Numbered from the stretch's first letter, positions 21,933 to 31,884 are shown. The stretch: 64,000 nt of DNA from Anthracocystis setariae (GCA_928724745.1 CAKMXJ010000018.1:186001-250000); one strand, 5' to 3'. Made by a program: numbers and translations. Notes: generated by a model from the sequence alone, not told the origin.

Positions 21933-22919
21933 TCAAGGGTCGAGAAGGTCGTCGACCTGTTGCCAGTAGCTCGAGTCTTGGGATTGCTCGAGCAAACTTT
22001 CGATCTCCTCCCTCGTGAGCCATTGGAACTCCTCGACATCGCTCTCTCCCTTGACGAGCTCGGCGTTACCAGCAAGAACATGTCCACGAAGGAAGTAGGT
22101 CTTCTCGCCTGCGTCGTTTGCCGACTTGTAGAGACCGATGGGGAGGTTGGACACCATCCAGATGTCCATGTTGCTTCCCAGTGCTTCAGTTACCGAGGCA
22201 GGTGCTGCATCGTGGAGATTCTCGCGCTTGGTGTTGGAGAGAGTCTTGGCAGGGAAGCGCCAGGTAGCGGCACCCTTGGCTGATTTCTGCTTGACGACAA
22301 GATAGAGAGTTCGGTCGAGCTTGCGTTCAAGACTACGTACGTCGTTCTTGGCATCGGCTTCGGTGGTTCTTGGCAACGGTCCACTTTCGACCTCCCCATC
22401 AGCAGCAGAGGAAGGAGTAGTAGAGGGAGGCGTTGAAGCGGATGCATCCTTGGCCTTGGCGCCTTTGGACTTGGAACTAGCGTTTGATGCAGCAGCAGCG
22501 ATAGCAGAGAATCCTCGGGGCGAGCTCGCCTGTTCCTCCTCGAATCGCTTTTCAGCTGAGGATCCTTTCTTGAAGTAAAAGTCCTTGGGGAAAGGCTGTG
22601 CCAGTGCTTCCGACAGTTGACGGTTGTACTCGTGGTAAGCCTTTTCGAAAGCGGTGGGCTCGCGCATCACAACCGGAGGTCGTGAGAGGATGAGAGAGCT
22701 GATGATTTTTGTCGAGGATGAAGCGGCGTCTTCGGTCGTTGCAGCTGTGGACGTTGATGCGGCACTTGGTGTAGCATAGCTTGGTGACGAGTGCAAGAGG
22801 CGCTTGGCAGATGCTTGCGACTGCAAAATGCGCAGACGCGGCGCAGCGGATCGGCTTACCGGCATGGTGATGTATGAAGAGGCAGTTCGGATGGAGAAAG
22901 CGAAGGTCGAGATCGACAC
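21933..22919 (-). CDS. MRPL46: Mitochondrial large-subunit ribosomal protein mL46
   Basis: A 328-residue frame. The N-terminus is rich in Ser, Arg and Ala without acidic residues up to the region RLLHSSPSYATPSA, as expected for a mitochondrial presequence. Two starts are possible, the first ATG (22919) or a second 18 codons in (22865, MPVSRSAAPRLR); both give a basic leader. The body carries the mL46 blocks SLILSRPPVVMREPTAFEKA, LDRTLYLVVKQK, TWRFPAKTL and DVEEFQWLTREEIESLL, a degenerate Nudix-like fold without a full catalytic Nudix box. A Ser/Ala-rich loop (about residues 145-190) is inserted. It is divergent from the V-ATPase subunit H gene, the two starts being about 0.8 kb apart. Confidence 0.85.
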   Translation of the reverse strand: MSISTFAFSIRTASSYITMPVSRSAAPRLRILQSQASAKRLLHSSPSYATPSAASTSTAATTEDAASSSTKIISSLILSRPPVVMREPTAFEKAYHEYNRQLSEALAQPFPKDFYFKKGSSAEKRFEEEQASSPRGFSAIAAAASNASSKSKGAKAKDASASTPPSTTPSSAADGEVESGPLPRTTEADAKNDVRSLERKLDRTLYLVVKQKSAKGAATWRFPAKTLSNTKRENLHDAAPASVTEALGSNMDIWMVSNLPIGLYKSANDAGEKTYFLRGHVLAGNAELVKGESDVEEFQWLTREEIESLLEQSQDSSYWQQVDDLLDP

Positions 22920-23688
22920 TTTCCAGAAGCAGTACGGTGGTTGGAAAACAAAGTGGTGATGCGGTCGGTGGGTTCACAGAAGGCGATCAAGTACAGCAGT
23001 CGCGGATGATGTGGTCAGGAAGGTCTCAGTTCCGAGAAATCGAAAAAAATGCGCTCGACTTTCTTCTCGACTCGACTTCGCAGTACCGTACGGATTTTCC
23101 AACAGGCAAAAGGTCTAACAAGCTTTTCGCATTTTCCTAGCTTGGAATTGTGGTGGATATTCGATCACGAGACAGAATACAGTATGCTGCTCTGGAATCA
23201 GACAGCATGCACAGGAGTGAATTCAAAAGTGCAAAGCAGCAGCCAAAGCAGCAGCCAAAATGGCAAAGCTGGCCAGGCAGAGTGGAGGAGGAAAATCAAT
23301 TCCAGTACAGAAGTTGGAAAAATCCAAAAAATTGGCGGTTCAGGAGCAGTCACGAATTGCATCACGCATACCCCAAAAATACGTACGGGCCACCTCGAAA
23401 TCGCTAAACGTGTGCCTCTGGCAGAGGCCAACAGGGGCTCTCCAGCACGCTCACCACCGCCCATCAACCAACCTACGAACGGGGTTGAGTAACTTGGCAC
23501 CATCCCACTTCCGGTGTAACCGTCCTTCATTCGTGATCGCTCTCAACCGTTCCCATCTGCTTGCAGCAGCAACAACATCGAGGACCGACTCATCGTATCG
23601 ACTGTCATCGGATCGTAGACGACAGCAGCAGGCTTTTCTTCCTTATCAGCTGCTGCTACTTCTTCTTCTTTCCCTATCGACCCTCGCC
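22920..23688. other. Divergent intergenic region, mL46 / V-ATPase H
   Basis: This 769-bp spacer carries both promoters. It includes two ACAGTA-type motifs near 23160-23168 and 23298, and a CAGCAGC/CAAAGCAGC stretch near 23235. A frame in phase with the V-ATPase gene is open from 23260 but lacks conserved sequence. No other gene is seen. Confidence 0.55.
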
Positions 23689-25509
23689 ATGTCGTCGTCC
23701 AACAGCTCGCAGCAGCAGCCAGATGGACACACCCAGGCCAAGTCCAAGTCCAAGTCCCAATCGAACAACGACACCGTCGAAGCTCCTCCTCTCGTCTACC
23801 TCACCAACAAATGGATTCAGGAATTGACTCAACGTATCCGTGCGCGTCCTATCCCATGGGAGGGGTATCATCGTGCCGACCTTCTCAGTGCCGAGGAGCT
23901 CAAGATGATCAAGAGCGTCGATGCCATCGTCATTGGCAACAACCGCTCCAAGCTTGACCCTCTGCTGGATGAACAAGGCCCCGACTATGTCTCTCTGTAC
24001 CTCCGTCTGCTGTCCAAACTCAGCCGCACCGATACCCTTCAGCAGATCCTGGTCTTGATCGACGACATGCTTTCCGACCGCGATGATCGGCTCCAACTCT
24101 TTCTCTCGCTCCATGGACAGGAAGAACAGGATGGCGTCGGATTTCCCTGGAAGCCGTTTGTCAAACTTCTCGATGTTCCCGATGACTTTGTCCAGATGAA
24201 ATCGGCCCAATTCCTCACTCTGCTTCTCGTTTTTTCCGCTACACACTCATCCCAAGCCGATCCTCCAGCTTCGGTCTTGCCTCGTCTTCTCACCTTCCTT
24301 TCGTCATCTTTGAAGGGCGCCAGCAACAAGTCTGGCTCGAGCTCATCGCCACGCAACCAAGCTGCCGCTAACAACGCCTCCCCCGCTTCACGAAGATCAT
24401 CTCCCGATTTTGCTGAAGGCAACGGCCCCGAGATTGCACTCGTCTTGTTGGAAGCACTGCTTAGGACACAAAAGTATCGCGAGCAGGCATGGGACTACGA
24501 CGTTTCCAAGATGGGCGAAGTACCATCGTCATCTGGCAAGGCCATGGCCACCAGTGATGGAGACGACGAGACACAACAACAACAACAACAACAACAACAG
24601 CAGCAGCAGCAGCAGCAACAGGCAGACGATGTTGACCGTGGCTTCCTTTCCGAGCTCGCTTACATTTTGCGATTGAGCAATGTTCCCGCAGGTGGATCGA
24701 GCTTGGCATCGAGCGTCAATTCGCCCGCTGGCTCTGGATCGGTCACACCTTCACGACAGACTGGATCGAGCGTGGCAAGCACCCTGGTGGCCGGTGCCAA
24801 CAACGGCACCAACACGACGCGCGCCGGCACGCAACTCATCTACCAGGTGGTGCTGTGCTTCTGGCTGTTGAGCTTCAACAAGGAGATTGCTAGCGAGCTG
24901 AACGTCAAGCTTGGTCTGATCGCATTGCTTGCTGATGTGGCGCGCAATGCGGTCAAGGAGAAGGTGACTCGCGTCACGGTTGCGACGCTAAGGAACTTGC
25001 TTGCTCAGGCGCCGGATGTGAATGCACCCGTGATGTTGGGTAGCAAGTGTCTAACGCTGTCGGAGAATCTGCTTTCGCGCAAGTGGTCGGATGAGGAGAT
25101 CGAGGAGGATCTACAGTACATCAAGACGGAATTGGGCGAGAGGCTCAAGTTTATGACGACGTTTGACGAGTATCTGTCCGAGTTGCAATCGGGACAGTTG
25201 ACGTTTGAGAACCCGGTGCACGAGTTGGATGAGTTTTGGAAGGAGAATGCGCCCAAGTTTGTGGAAGAGGATGGCAAGGTGCTCAAGCAGTTGGTGGCGG
25301 TGTTGAAGCAGTCGGAGGACGCGACGACGTTGGCGGTGGCGTGTTCGGATATTGGCAAGTTTGTGCATTTCTTTGAACAGGGTAAGAGGAGGGTGAATGA
25401 TCTCGGTGCCAAGGCGAGGATCATGGAACTCATGGGTCATGCCGATGCAAACGTCAAGTACTATGCTCTTCATACCGTCGCCAAGTTGGTCTCGGCTAGT
25501 TGGCGTTAG
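23689..25509 (+). CDS. VMA13: V-type proton ATPase subunit H
   Basis: I start at the ATG at 23689, giving 606 residues; the frame is open further upstream but conservation begins after this ATG. The N-terminal segment IRARPIPWEGYHRADLLSAE is the usual opening of subunit H. HEAT/armadillo-type helices follow, and the C-terminal domain includes VTVATLRNLLAQAP and closes with LMGHADANVKYYALHTVAKL. Subunit H sits on the V1 sector, links V1 to Vo and silences free V1. The yeast protein is 478 residues. The extra length comes from a Ser/Asn-rich loop (about 205-245) and a poly-Gln segment of 16 residues encoded at 24574-24621 followed by another Ser/Gly-rich loop. It converges with glutathione synthetase, 81 bases apart. 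Confidence 0.92.
   Translation: MSSSNSSQQQPDGHTQAKSKSKSQSNNDTVEAPPLVYLTNKWIQELTQRIRARPIPWEGYHRADLLSAEELKMIKSVDAIVIGNNRSKLDPLLDEQGPDYVSLYLRLLSKLSRTDTLQQILVLIDDMLSDRDDRLQLFLSLHGQEEQDGVGFPWKPFVKLLDVPDDFVQMKSAQFLTLLLVFSATHSSQADPPASVLPRLLTFLSSSLKGASNKSGSSSSPRNQAAANNASPASRRSSPDFAEGNGPEIALVLLEALLRTQKYREQAWDYDVSKMGEVPSSSGKAMATSDGDDETQQQQQQQQQQQQQQQQADDVDRGFLSELAYILRLSNVPAGGSSLASSVNSPAGSGSVTPSRQTGSSVASTLVAGANNGTNTTRAGTQLIYQVVLCFWLLSFNKEIASELNVKLGLIALLADVARNAVKEKVTRVTVATLRNLLAQAPDVNAPVMLGSKCLTLSENLLSRKWSDEEIEEDLQYIKTELGERLKFMTTFDEYLSELQSGQLTFENPVHELDEFWKENAPKFVEEDGKVLKQLVAVLKQSEDATTLAVACSDIGKFVHFFEQGKRRVNDLGAKARIMELMGHADANVKYYALHTVAKLVSASWR
24574..24621 (+). repeat. CAA/CAG repeat encoding 16 glutamines within VMA13
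   Basis: The tract is first pure CAA then mostly CAG, so the DNA repeat is mixed while the protein run is pure. It lies in a loop between the two halves of subunit H and is probably tolerated. Confidence 0.95.
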
Positions 25510-25590
25510 CGCTAGCGTCAGCTCTTCCGCCCAAAGGGGGTTTTCTTTGTTAATATGAACGTTTGAAGTCAATTGGGATGGGTGATGAGG

Positions 25591-27186
25591 TTAGATGAGG
25601 AAGGGTGAGTCGATGACGGAGAAGCCTACTGCGACGCCGCCTTCGTTGCTGTCGCGTGATTTGGTTCGAAGGAGGTAGCCACCTGCAGAGTGGTGGTGGT
25701 GGTGGTGGTGGTGGAGAACGTCAAATGTAGAGGAGGAGAAGAGGATGGAGCCGTAGATGCCTAGTTCGCTGACGGTGTCATTTGCGAGTAGGGTTGGAGA
25801 GGATGAGTTTGGTTTGACGAGGAGGTTGCCTAGGGGTGAAGGGGGTTGGATGAGCGACATGAGGATGTAAGCTTGACGTTTTGCGATGGTGATGGTGGCT
25901 TGATGCGAGGAAGAGGAGGAGTCGAGGGAGGAGAGGAAGGGTGGGATGTCGTTTCGGTAGATGTTATTTCCGCCGCCTTCACGTTGTGGTTTCAGCACGT
26001 AGTTCTCAGGGTTGGTGAGGGCGAGTTGGTAGGCGTGCTGGCCGAGCGGGGTGTTGTCGAGTGGGTAGAGGTCGGTGAATGTGGATTTGATGGTGGGCGC
26101 GTGTGGGGTTTGATTGACGAGCGCGAGGTAGGTGTCGAGCATGTTGGGTTCGGCGAGGACTTGTTGAACTTTTTTGGCGCCGGCGAGTTGGACGGCGATG
26201 CTGGGACATTTGATCGCGCGGCTCAGTTCGATCGTCTTGCGTGTCTCCCAATCGGATGCCGACGTATAATCCGAAGGTCCATACCCAGCGCGATAGTAAA
26301 CCACGCTGATCTCGATCTTGCCAACGACCGGGTGATCCAGGTAAAATTCGCGCGAGGTCGATGAGCGCGGCGACATGCGTTGGGCGATTTCGGCAAAGGT
26401 CTGTCGGATCACACGGATACCCTGACGTTGAAGCGCATGTTCGAGTGGTCGTTGATCGAATGCATTGCGTTCACCCTCCTGCACTACGAACAGCACGTAG
26501 ATCTCCTTGCTGTGTTTCGAGCCTCTCTGCTCCAAGTAAGCCGAATGAGCGGCAGCCAGACCGCCAACAAGCACATCCTGCGCCTTGTTCTCCGGCAGAT
26601 TGTGCAAATCGCTCAACCCATCATGCGCACCGAAATACCCCGTCGCAACCGCCAGATGCCTATGCAGCCCACTCACCTTGGTACACAGCGCACCGAACGA
26701 CGCTGAGATCGTGTTGAACTCGACCTGTTTCAGCTCCAATTCGCCCTTACCACCGCCTGTGGCTGCTGCGTCGTGGAGCAGATAATCGCTCCTAAACAGC
26801 CCCAACGAGAGCGGTTGGACGAGATCGTCTTTAACTGCGATGTAAATGTCCCAGAGCTGCTTTTGGAATTCGTCGACGTGAGCTACGGATTCGCCAATGA
26901 CACGCTGGAGGAACGTGTGGTCGGTGGAGAGTTTGGCATAAAGGAGATCGTATGCGGGTTGGATTGATTGGGCCTTGTGGAAGAGGGAGCGGGGGAAGGG
27001 GGAGGGGAAGAGGGAGAAGGGTGCATGGATGGCTGAGTCGTTAGGAGGGAGTTGAGATGGGGTAAGGGGGAGGGGGCGGTAGACTATGCCGTGGGAGAGG
27101 GCATAGTCGGTTGCTTGGTGTGCGAGGTAGTCGTTGTGCTCGTCGGAGAGCGCTGGAGGCCATGCTGGGAGCGAGGCCGACGACAT
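25591..27186 (-). CDS. GSH2: Glutathione synthetase
   Basis: The second enzyme of glutathione synthesis, which joins gamma-glutamylcysteine and glycine using ATP in the cytosol. From the ATG at 27186 (MSSASLPAWPPAL) it has 531 residues. Eukaryotic GSH synthetase blocks are clear: ELKQVEFNTISASFGAL, the substrate helices, the segment EISVVYYRAGYGPSDY, then IAVQLAGAKKVQQVLA, and the glycine-rich ATP loop with YVLKPQREGGGNNIYRNDI near residue 405. A His run (about eight residues) lies near the C-terminus in a loop. A genuine ATG 36 codons upstream, at 27294, is in frame and would add a basic, very hydrophobic leader. I prefer the internal start, whose context AAAATG is good. It is divergent from MED31. 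Confidence 0.92.
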   Translation of the reverse strand: MSSASLPAWPPALSDEHNDYLAHQATDYALSHGIVYRPLPLTPSQLPPNDSAIHAPFSLFPSPFPRSLFHKAQSIQPAYDLLYAKLSTDHTFLQRVIGESVAHVDEFQKQLWDIYIAVKDDLVQPLSLGLFRSDYLLHDAAATGGGKGELELKQVEFNTISASFGALCTKVSGLHRHLAVATGYFGAHDGLSDLHNLPENKAQDVLVGGLAAAHSAYLEQRGSKHSKEIYVLFVVQEGERNAFDQRPLEHALQRQGIRVIRQTFAEIAQRMSPRSSTSREFYLDHPVVGKIEISVVYYRAGYGPSDYTSASDWETRKTIELSRAIKCPSIAVQLAGAKKVQQVLAEPNMLDTYLALVNQTPHAPTIKSTFTDLYPLDNTPLGQHAYQLALTNPENYVLKPQREGGGNNIYRNDIPPFLSSLDSSSSSHQATITIAKRQAYILMSLIQPPSPLGNLLVKPNSSSPTLLANDTVSELGIYGSILFSSSTFDVLHHHHHHHHSAGGYLLRTKSRDSNEGGVAVGFSVIDSPFLI

Positions 27187-27474
27187 TTTCGTATGCGATC
27201 GATTGTTGTAGAGGAGCAAGAGGAGGACGAGGAAGGATGAGCAGATGAGGAAAGAACGACAATGAAAATGACGATGACGATGACGACGGTTCATGGCATA
27301 TATGATCGAGGCAAAAGTGCCAAAGATGGCGCAATATCGCCACGTTAATTCCTAAAGCGAAACAAAGAAACAAAGGACCCTTAAACCAAAGCCCCCCACG
27401 GATCATCATCTTGTCACGCGCACACCTCCATCGCACCCTGACAACTTCTTCTCGAACTCGACTTGCAGGGCGGC

Positions 27475-27915
27475 ATGATCATGAACGCAACTCTCGACAC
27501 CACCCACGCTACCCCTGACGCTCACGAGCAAAACCAAGCCCGCTTCTCGCGCGACCTCGAATTCCTCTCCTCCCTCGCCAACCCTTACTACCTCAACCAC
27601 CTCGCGCTCACCTCGACGCTCACCGATCCTTCGTTCCTGCGTTACCTCGGATACCTCGACTACTTTCGCCACCCCAAGTACGTAAAGTACCTGCAGTATC
27701 CACATGCACTGCATTTCCTCGACCTCCTGCAGAGCGAACCCGAGTTCAGACTGGCTTGTCGAGATCCAGGCTTCGTAGCAGAGGTCATGGGCAAACAGGT
27801 AGCCCACTGGGCGACGTGGAGAGATCCAGACGCAAACATCAATATCCTTACGGAAGGAGAGGGCGATCAACAGCAACAGCAGCAAAGTCAAAGTCAAGTT
27901 CAGACAACAGTATAG
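27475..27915 (+). CDS. MED31: Mediator subunit 31 (Soh1)
   Basis: A small frame of 146 residues from the ATG at 27475; a second ATG two codons later is equally possible. Residues about 18-112 form the Soh1 domain, very conserved: RFSRDLEFLSSLANPYYLNH, then FLRYLGYLDYFRHPKYVKYL and PHALHFLDLLQ. Med31 belongs to the Mediator middle module, binds Med7 and links activators to RNA polymerase II. The tail is Gln/Ser-rich. Just before the start the sequence CTTGCAG could be a splice acceptor, so a short extra 5' exon is possible; the domain itself is complete. About 288 bases separate it from the glutathione synthetase start. Confidence 0.9.
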   Translation: MIMNATLDTTHATPDAHEQNQARFSRDLEFLSSLANPYYLNHLALTSTLTDPSFLRYLGYLDYFRHPKYVKYLQYPHALHFLDLLQSEPEFRLACRDPGFVAEVMGKQVAHWATWRDPDANINILTEGEGDQQQQQQSQSQVQTTV

Positions 27916-28083
27916 TCTCTTCTCCTACCACGCATTTGTAGAAACCCGCACAGCTTCAATATACCCCTTACAGCGTCGTACCATGATCCAATTCCTAGTC
28001 TAGCAAGAACTCACATTGCAAGCAGATCGATAGTGACATCCAAGTGGATTCCCATTGCTATTAGTCATGTAAATCAAAGGACA

Positions 28084-29949
28084 TTAGCGATACTGATCAT
28101 CCCCATGCTGCTCTATCAAACCCTGACCGGTGATCGTCTCACCTGCCGAACCCCAGCCATCCATATCCGCTTCCTCCTGGATCTTCTTCAACCTCTCCTC
28201 CTCCTTCTTCCTCTCCTCCTCTGTCATCGGCTTCACATACGGTCTCGTCAAAATCTCATGACTAACCCTCTGCGTATCCAACTCCAACGCATCCGATTCA
28301 CCCGTATTCTTCCTTGTCTGCCTACCGTCAACCTTTCCCCTCTCGTGCTCCTCATCGAACAACAGACTACCGCCATCGTTATCATCGTCTCCCACCTGTT
28401 CATACGCATGCTGACGCCTCGTCGTTCCCTGGCCGCTGGCTCTGGCTCTGCCACCACCGCCAAACATCGAACTCGCCCTGCTCCGGATGCTCTCGCCCAA
28501 CTCGTTCAACCCAGCAATCTCCTGCCCGACCGAATCCGCTCCCCTCGTCAACAACCTGTACTTGAGATAATTATACAACCCAATCCCTACCAACGTAATA
28601 CACAAGCCGGTCACATTGATCGGCGTCAACTCGTCGCCAAACACGCTACTCGCCAATGCGATCGTCAGCACCTCCTTGAAGATGCCCGCTACACTCAGCG
28701 TCACCACACTGGTGCGCTTGATCAGCGCGAACTCGGCCAGGTTCATGTTGAACGCCAACAATCCGGGCACCGCGATCAGCCCTATCGTTTTGGCCGCATG
28801 CGCGAGCGTATCAAAGTAGCCCGAGGCTGGGTTGAAGATGGTACTCCACGATTCAAAGATGGCCGACAGCGAGATCAACGACACGCCCATCACTGGTGAT
28901 AGCCAGAAAATGGTGGCGACGGGGTTGTTCATGCCCATCTCATCTCTGTCGAGTAGCATTTGCGTCAACGCCCATCGCAATCCACCCAATGCCGAGGCAG
29001 AAAGCACCTGCACCGCTCCGACCAGCACAAACTTGGTCTCGGCCGCCACCATCATGACAACGCCGACGGTGATAAGCGAGATGATACCGATCAAGCTCCA
29101 ACGAATCACCTCGAGGCCAAAGATGAAGGCAAAGAAGAGCACAAACGCCAGATTCGAGCTCTTGCACATGGTGTAAAACGTCAAGGTGATCGTCTTGAGA
29201 CTGGTGTTGGAAAGTCCAATGTCGAGCGCCGTCGCCAGTGCACAGGGGACGACTTTGGAGATCCAATCGATGCCAGAGGGACGAGAGATGGTGCCGTTAG
29301 CGCGTCGAGGCACAATGTTGGGGAAGATGCGCATGGCGGAGCTAGCCAAGATGAACTGCATGAGCATGTGGAAACTGGTGACGAAGAGGGGGAAAGAAAA
29401 GTTTTTGTGGTCCTCTGCAAACATCCACTTGTTGTAGACCGAGATGAGGGTGGAAAAGGTGTACCAGGTGAGGATGAGTAGGATATTGACGATGCCGGCT
29501 TTCCAGTAGGCATTGGTTCGCTCCTTGAGGGTGCCTCCCTGTTGTCGTGCCAATGACCTTGTCGAGGGATAGCGAGAAGCCTGTTCTGCAAGACGCCAGT
29601 ATGCTGCTGGATCAAGGGCGTGATTGAGAGCGCGAGATGGGGTGAGATATCCAGAGGAAAGCGGTGTGGATACGCCGTGTGGGAGGGGACTGGAGAGTCC
29701 GGTTCTAGCGCTGGTGAGCGGTTGCGATTCAAAGTCGGATTCATCGCCCGGTCGCTCTTGGATGTCAAGTCGAAGGTTAGAGGGTGCTGCGGAATGTTTA
29801 GAGGTTCGTATTGTGTCAGAAGAGAGCTTGGGAGTGTCGGCAGATGTGCGCGAGGCTGTAGCGGTGGGCAAGAAGATGATGTCCGAATGCGAGGATTGCA
29901 TGGATCGATGCGTGTGAATCGAACGTGTATCTGATGCTTGGTGGCTCAT
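28084..29949 (-). CDS. SLC35/TPT-family transporter (Ymd8/SLC35C2-like)
   Basis: A 621-residue membrane protein from the first ATG (MSHQASDTRS). Residues 1-150 are Ser-rich and hydrophilic. About ten membrane spans follow (roughly 155-500), belonging to the triose-phosphate/nucleotide-sugar transporter superfamily: WYTFSTLISVYNKWMF, SNTSLKTITLTFYTMCKSS, the loop ALGGLRWALTQMLL, then SVVTLSVAGIFKEVLTI and FGDELTPINVTGLCITLVGI. The C-terminal 120 residues are charged and hydrophilic. The best fit by eye is the yeast Ymd8 / human SLC35C2 branch, located in the early secretory pathway. The substrate is unknown; a GDP-sugar is only a possibility. It converges with MED31, 168 bases apart. Confidence 0.8.
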   Translation of the reverse strand: MSHQASDTRSIHTHRSMQSSHSDIIFLPTATASRTSADTPKLSSDTIRTSKHSAAPSNLRLDIQERPGDESDFESQPLTSARTGLSSPLPHGVSTPLSSGYLTPSRALNHALDPAAYWRLAEQASRYPSTRSLARQQGGTLKERTNAYWKAGIVNILLILTWYTFSTLISVYNKWMFAEDHKNFSFPLFVTSFHMLMQFILASSAMRIFPNIVPRRANGTISRPSGIDWISKVVPCALATALDIGLSNTSLKTITLTFYTMCKSSNLAFVLFFAFIFGLEVIRWSLIGIISLITVGVVMMVAAETKFVLVGAVQVLSASALGGLRWALTQMLLDRDEMGMNNPVATIFWLSPVMGVSLISLSAIFESWSTIFNPASGYFDTLAHAAKTIGLIAVPGLLAFNMNLAEFALIKRTSVVTLSVAGIFKEVLTIALASSVFGDELTPINVTGLCITLVGIGLYNYLKYRLLTRGADSVGQEIAGLNELGESIRSRASSMFGGGGRARASGQGTTRRQHAYEQVGDDDNDGGSLLFDEEHERGKVDGRQTRKNTGESDALELDTQRVSHEILTRPYVKPMTEEERKKEEERLKKIQEEADMDGWGSAGETITGQGLIEQHGDDQYR

Positions 29950-30798
29950 AGTGGATGGCAGCCTTTGCAAGGAATGTTTTCGAGGGTCTAAGCTGCTGGT
30001 CTATCGATGCGGTTGGCTGCGGGACTATCTGAATGATAGATTATGGTATATATGTTGATGCTGCCGAAGAAGGTGCGAATGTTGCTTGGAACAACAAAGG
30101 CGGAAGGTGGAAGTGGTCGAGAGGAGCATCTAAGGATGCATGGTTGCACTGGCAAGTACGGGTCGTTGCTGCGACTCGATGTATGAGACCGATGGACTGA
30201 TATGGTGACGATGGTTGAGTTGACGAGAATAGTTAAAGTAGGAAAGCGATTGGTTAGGCGATATGGAATCATGCAAAGGTGTTGGTTGTTGGTTGCACTA
30301 CTACTACTTTTGCAATTTCCTTCAACACAACACAGCCAACGAAAGAGTACCAACCGCAACCACAACCACAACCGCACTGTGACTCTCACACTCTGCAGCT
30401 GTAGACTTGCACATCAATTCACAAACAATAAGCCAGCCATATGGCCGATGTGGCGCTGCTAGCTTGCAAATGGCTTTGCTCATCTTGTTGACTGCCACAA
30501 ACGATGGCTGTCAAATCAGTATGGTTGATCAGCTACATGCGTCTTCAAGATGCTGCCATCATTGGCTTGGCTGTACTACGTCGAGCCACAATTCAGGTTT
30601 GCTGACGAGACATCAGAGTATTAATATATATAATGGCTCAACCAACAGCGACGGCAGAATAAAAAAAAAAAAACGACGCATGCGATTGCGAGAAACATGA
30701 CCCTCACAATTAAATCAAACTTAAAAAATGATTTTTGGTCAGACAATTCACAAATCTGACAGCTTCCAGTGCAGAACCGTGGACGAGGATGAGGACGA
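29950..30798. other. Intergenic region between the transporter and the SDR gene
   Basis: An 849-bp spacer with the transporter's promoter and the 3' flank of the dehydrogenase. It shows CAACCGCAACCACAACC repetition near 30350-30375 and a run of A at 30661-30673. No gene is evident. Confidence 0.55.
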
Positions 30799-31884
30799 CT
30801 AGGAACCAAACCAGCTGCCATGAGACAGGTGCAGGACTTGACCCGTCATGATGTTGCTAGCGCCTGCATCAGCAAGGTAGACGTACGTTGCGCCCATTTC
30901 GGCGGGCTGTCCAGGTCGGCCGTGAAGCGGTACACCGCCGATGCCCCAACCCTCCATGTTGTCCTCGCTGCGGCTAGCTGGTTGCAGAGGCGTGTATACG
31001 GGTCCTGGTGCGACGGCGTTGACACGAATCCCACGCGGTGCCAAGTGGAATGCCATGCTGCGAGTAAAAGAGACCAGCGCGCCCTTGGTGGAGCTATAGT
31101 CGATCATCGCTGCACTACCCTTGTACGCAGTGACCGACGACGACTGGATGATGGTGGAGCCGCGCTTCATGTGAGGCAGCGCAAACTTGGTGAGCGCAAA
31201 AGCACCCAGCACGTTGCTGCGGAACGTCGACTCGGTCACGTTCAAGTCGATGTCTTCAAACTTTTCGCAGGGGATCTGCTTGGAGGCATTGTTGACCACA
31301 ATATCCACCGTACCCCACTTGTCCACATGCTTGTCCACAATCATCTTGCAGTCGGCCTCCTTTTCCAAGTTGCTGGGCACGCGGAGGATGTCGTGCGTAC
31401 CCATGGGCGCCTCTTTCACCAGCTTTTCCACCACCTCTGCATCCTTCTCCTCCTCGGGCAGGTAGGCGATCGTCACGTTGGCACCCTCGCGTGCAAAAAA
31501 GAGTGCGACAGAACGACCGATGCCCGAATCTCCTCCCGTGATGATGGCCGACTTGCCTTGCAGACGACCGGTGCCTTTGTATTCCTCGAGGTACGGCTTG
31601 CCGTCCTTGTCCCACTTTTCCACCTTGATATGCTCGGCCAGCGGCTCCATCGACTGGTCCTCTCCCGGCAGCTCTTGCTTCTGACCCTTGGGGTAGTAGT
31701 TGGAATAGGCCGTGATCACCTCGTCATCCTTTTGCTGCCAAGACATGCTGAAATTCGAGGATCGGATCGGTGCGTTCAAGGATGGTATTACTCCTGGAAG
31801 AGTGATTGGGACCCTGATAACCTGTGGATGATAGCGCTTGAATGTGGTTGAGAACGGTCGGAGGGCTGTTCGGATGATGCCCAT
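30799..31884 (-). CDS. Short-chain dehydrogenase/reductase, probably mitochondrial
   Basis: 361 residues. The NAD(P)-binding glycine motif TGGDSGIGR is at 116-124, NNAS follows at about 200, and the catalytic Ser and YSSTK lie near 245-266. The region before the Rossmann fold (YYPKGQKQELPG, then KWDKDGKPYLEEYKGTGRL) is typical of the SDR subgroup of glucose/ribitol dehydrogenase-like and general-stress proteins. The end MTGQVLHLSHGSWFGS resembles the usual GQVLHVNGG ending. The substrate is not predictable. Residues 1-46 contain no Asp or Glu and several Arg/Lys, a good mitochondrial presequence. Met47 (MSWQQKDDEV) would give a cytosolic form; it is directly preceded by TTTCAGC, which could also be a splice acceptor, so the first 46 residues need transcript support. 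Confidence 0.85.
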   Translation of the reverse strand: MGIIRTALRPFSTTFKRYHPQVIRVPITLPGVIPSLNAPIRSSNFSMSWQQKDDEVITAYSNYYPKGQKQELPGEDQSMEPLAEHIKVEKWDKDGKPYLEEYKGTGRLQGKSAIITGGDSGIGRSVALFFAREGANVTIAYLPEEEKDAEVVEKLVKEAPMGTHDILRVPSNLEKEADCKMIVDKHVDKWGTVDIVVNNASKQIPCEKFEDIDLNVTESTFRSNVLGAFALTKFALPHMKRGSTIIQSSSVTAYKGSAAMIDYSSTKGALVSFTRSMAFHLAPRGIRVNAVAPGPVYTPLQPASRSEDNMEGWGIGGVPLHGRPGQPAEMGATYVYLADAGASNIMTGQVLHLSHGSWFGS

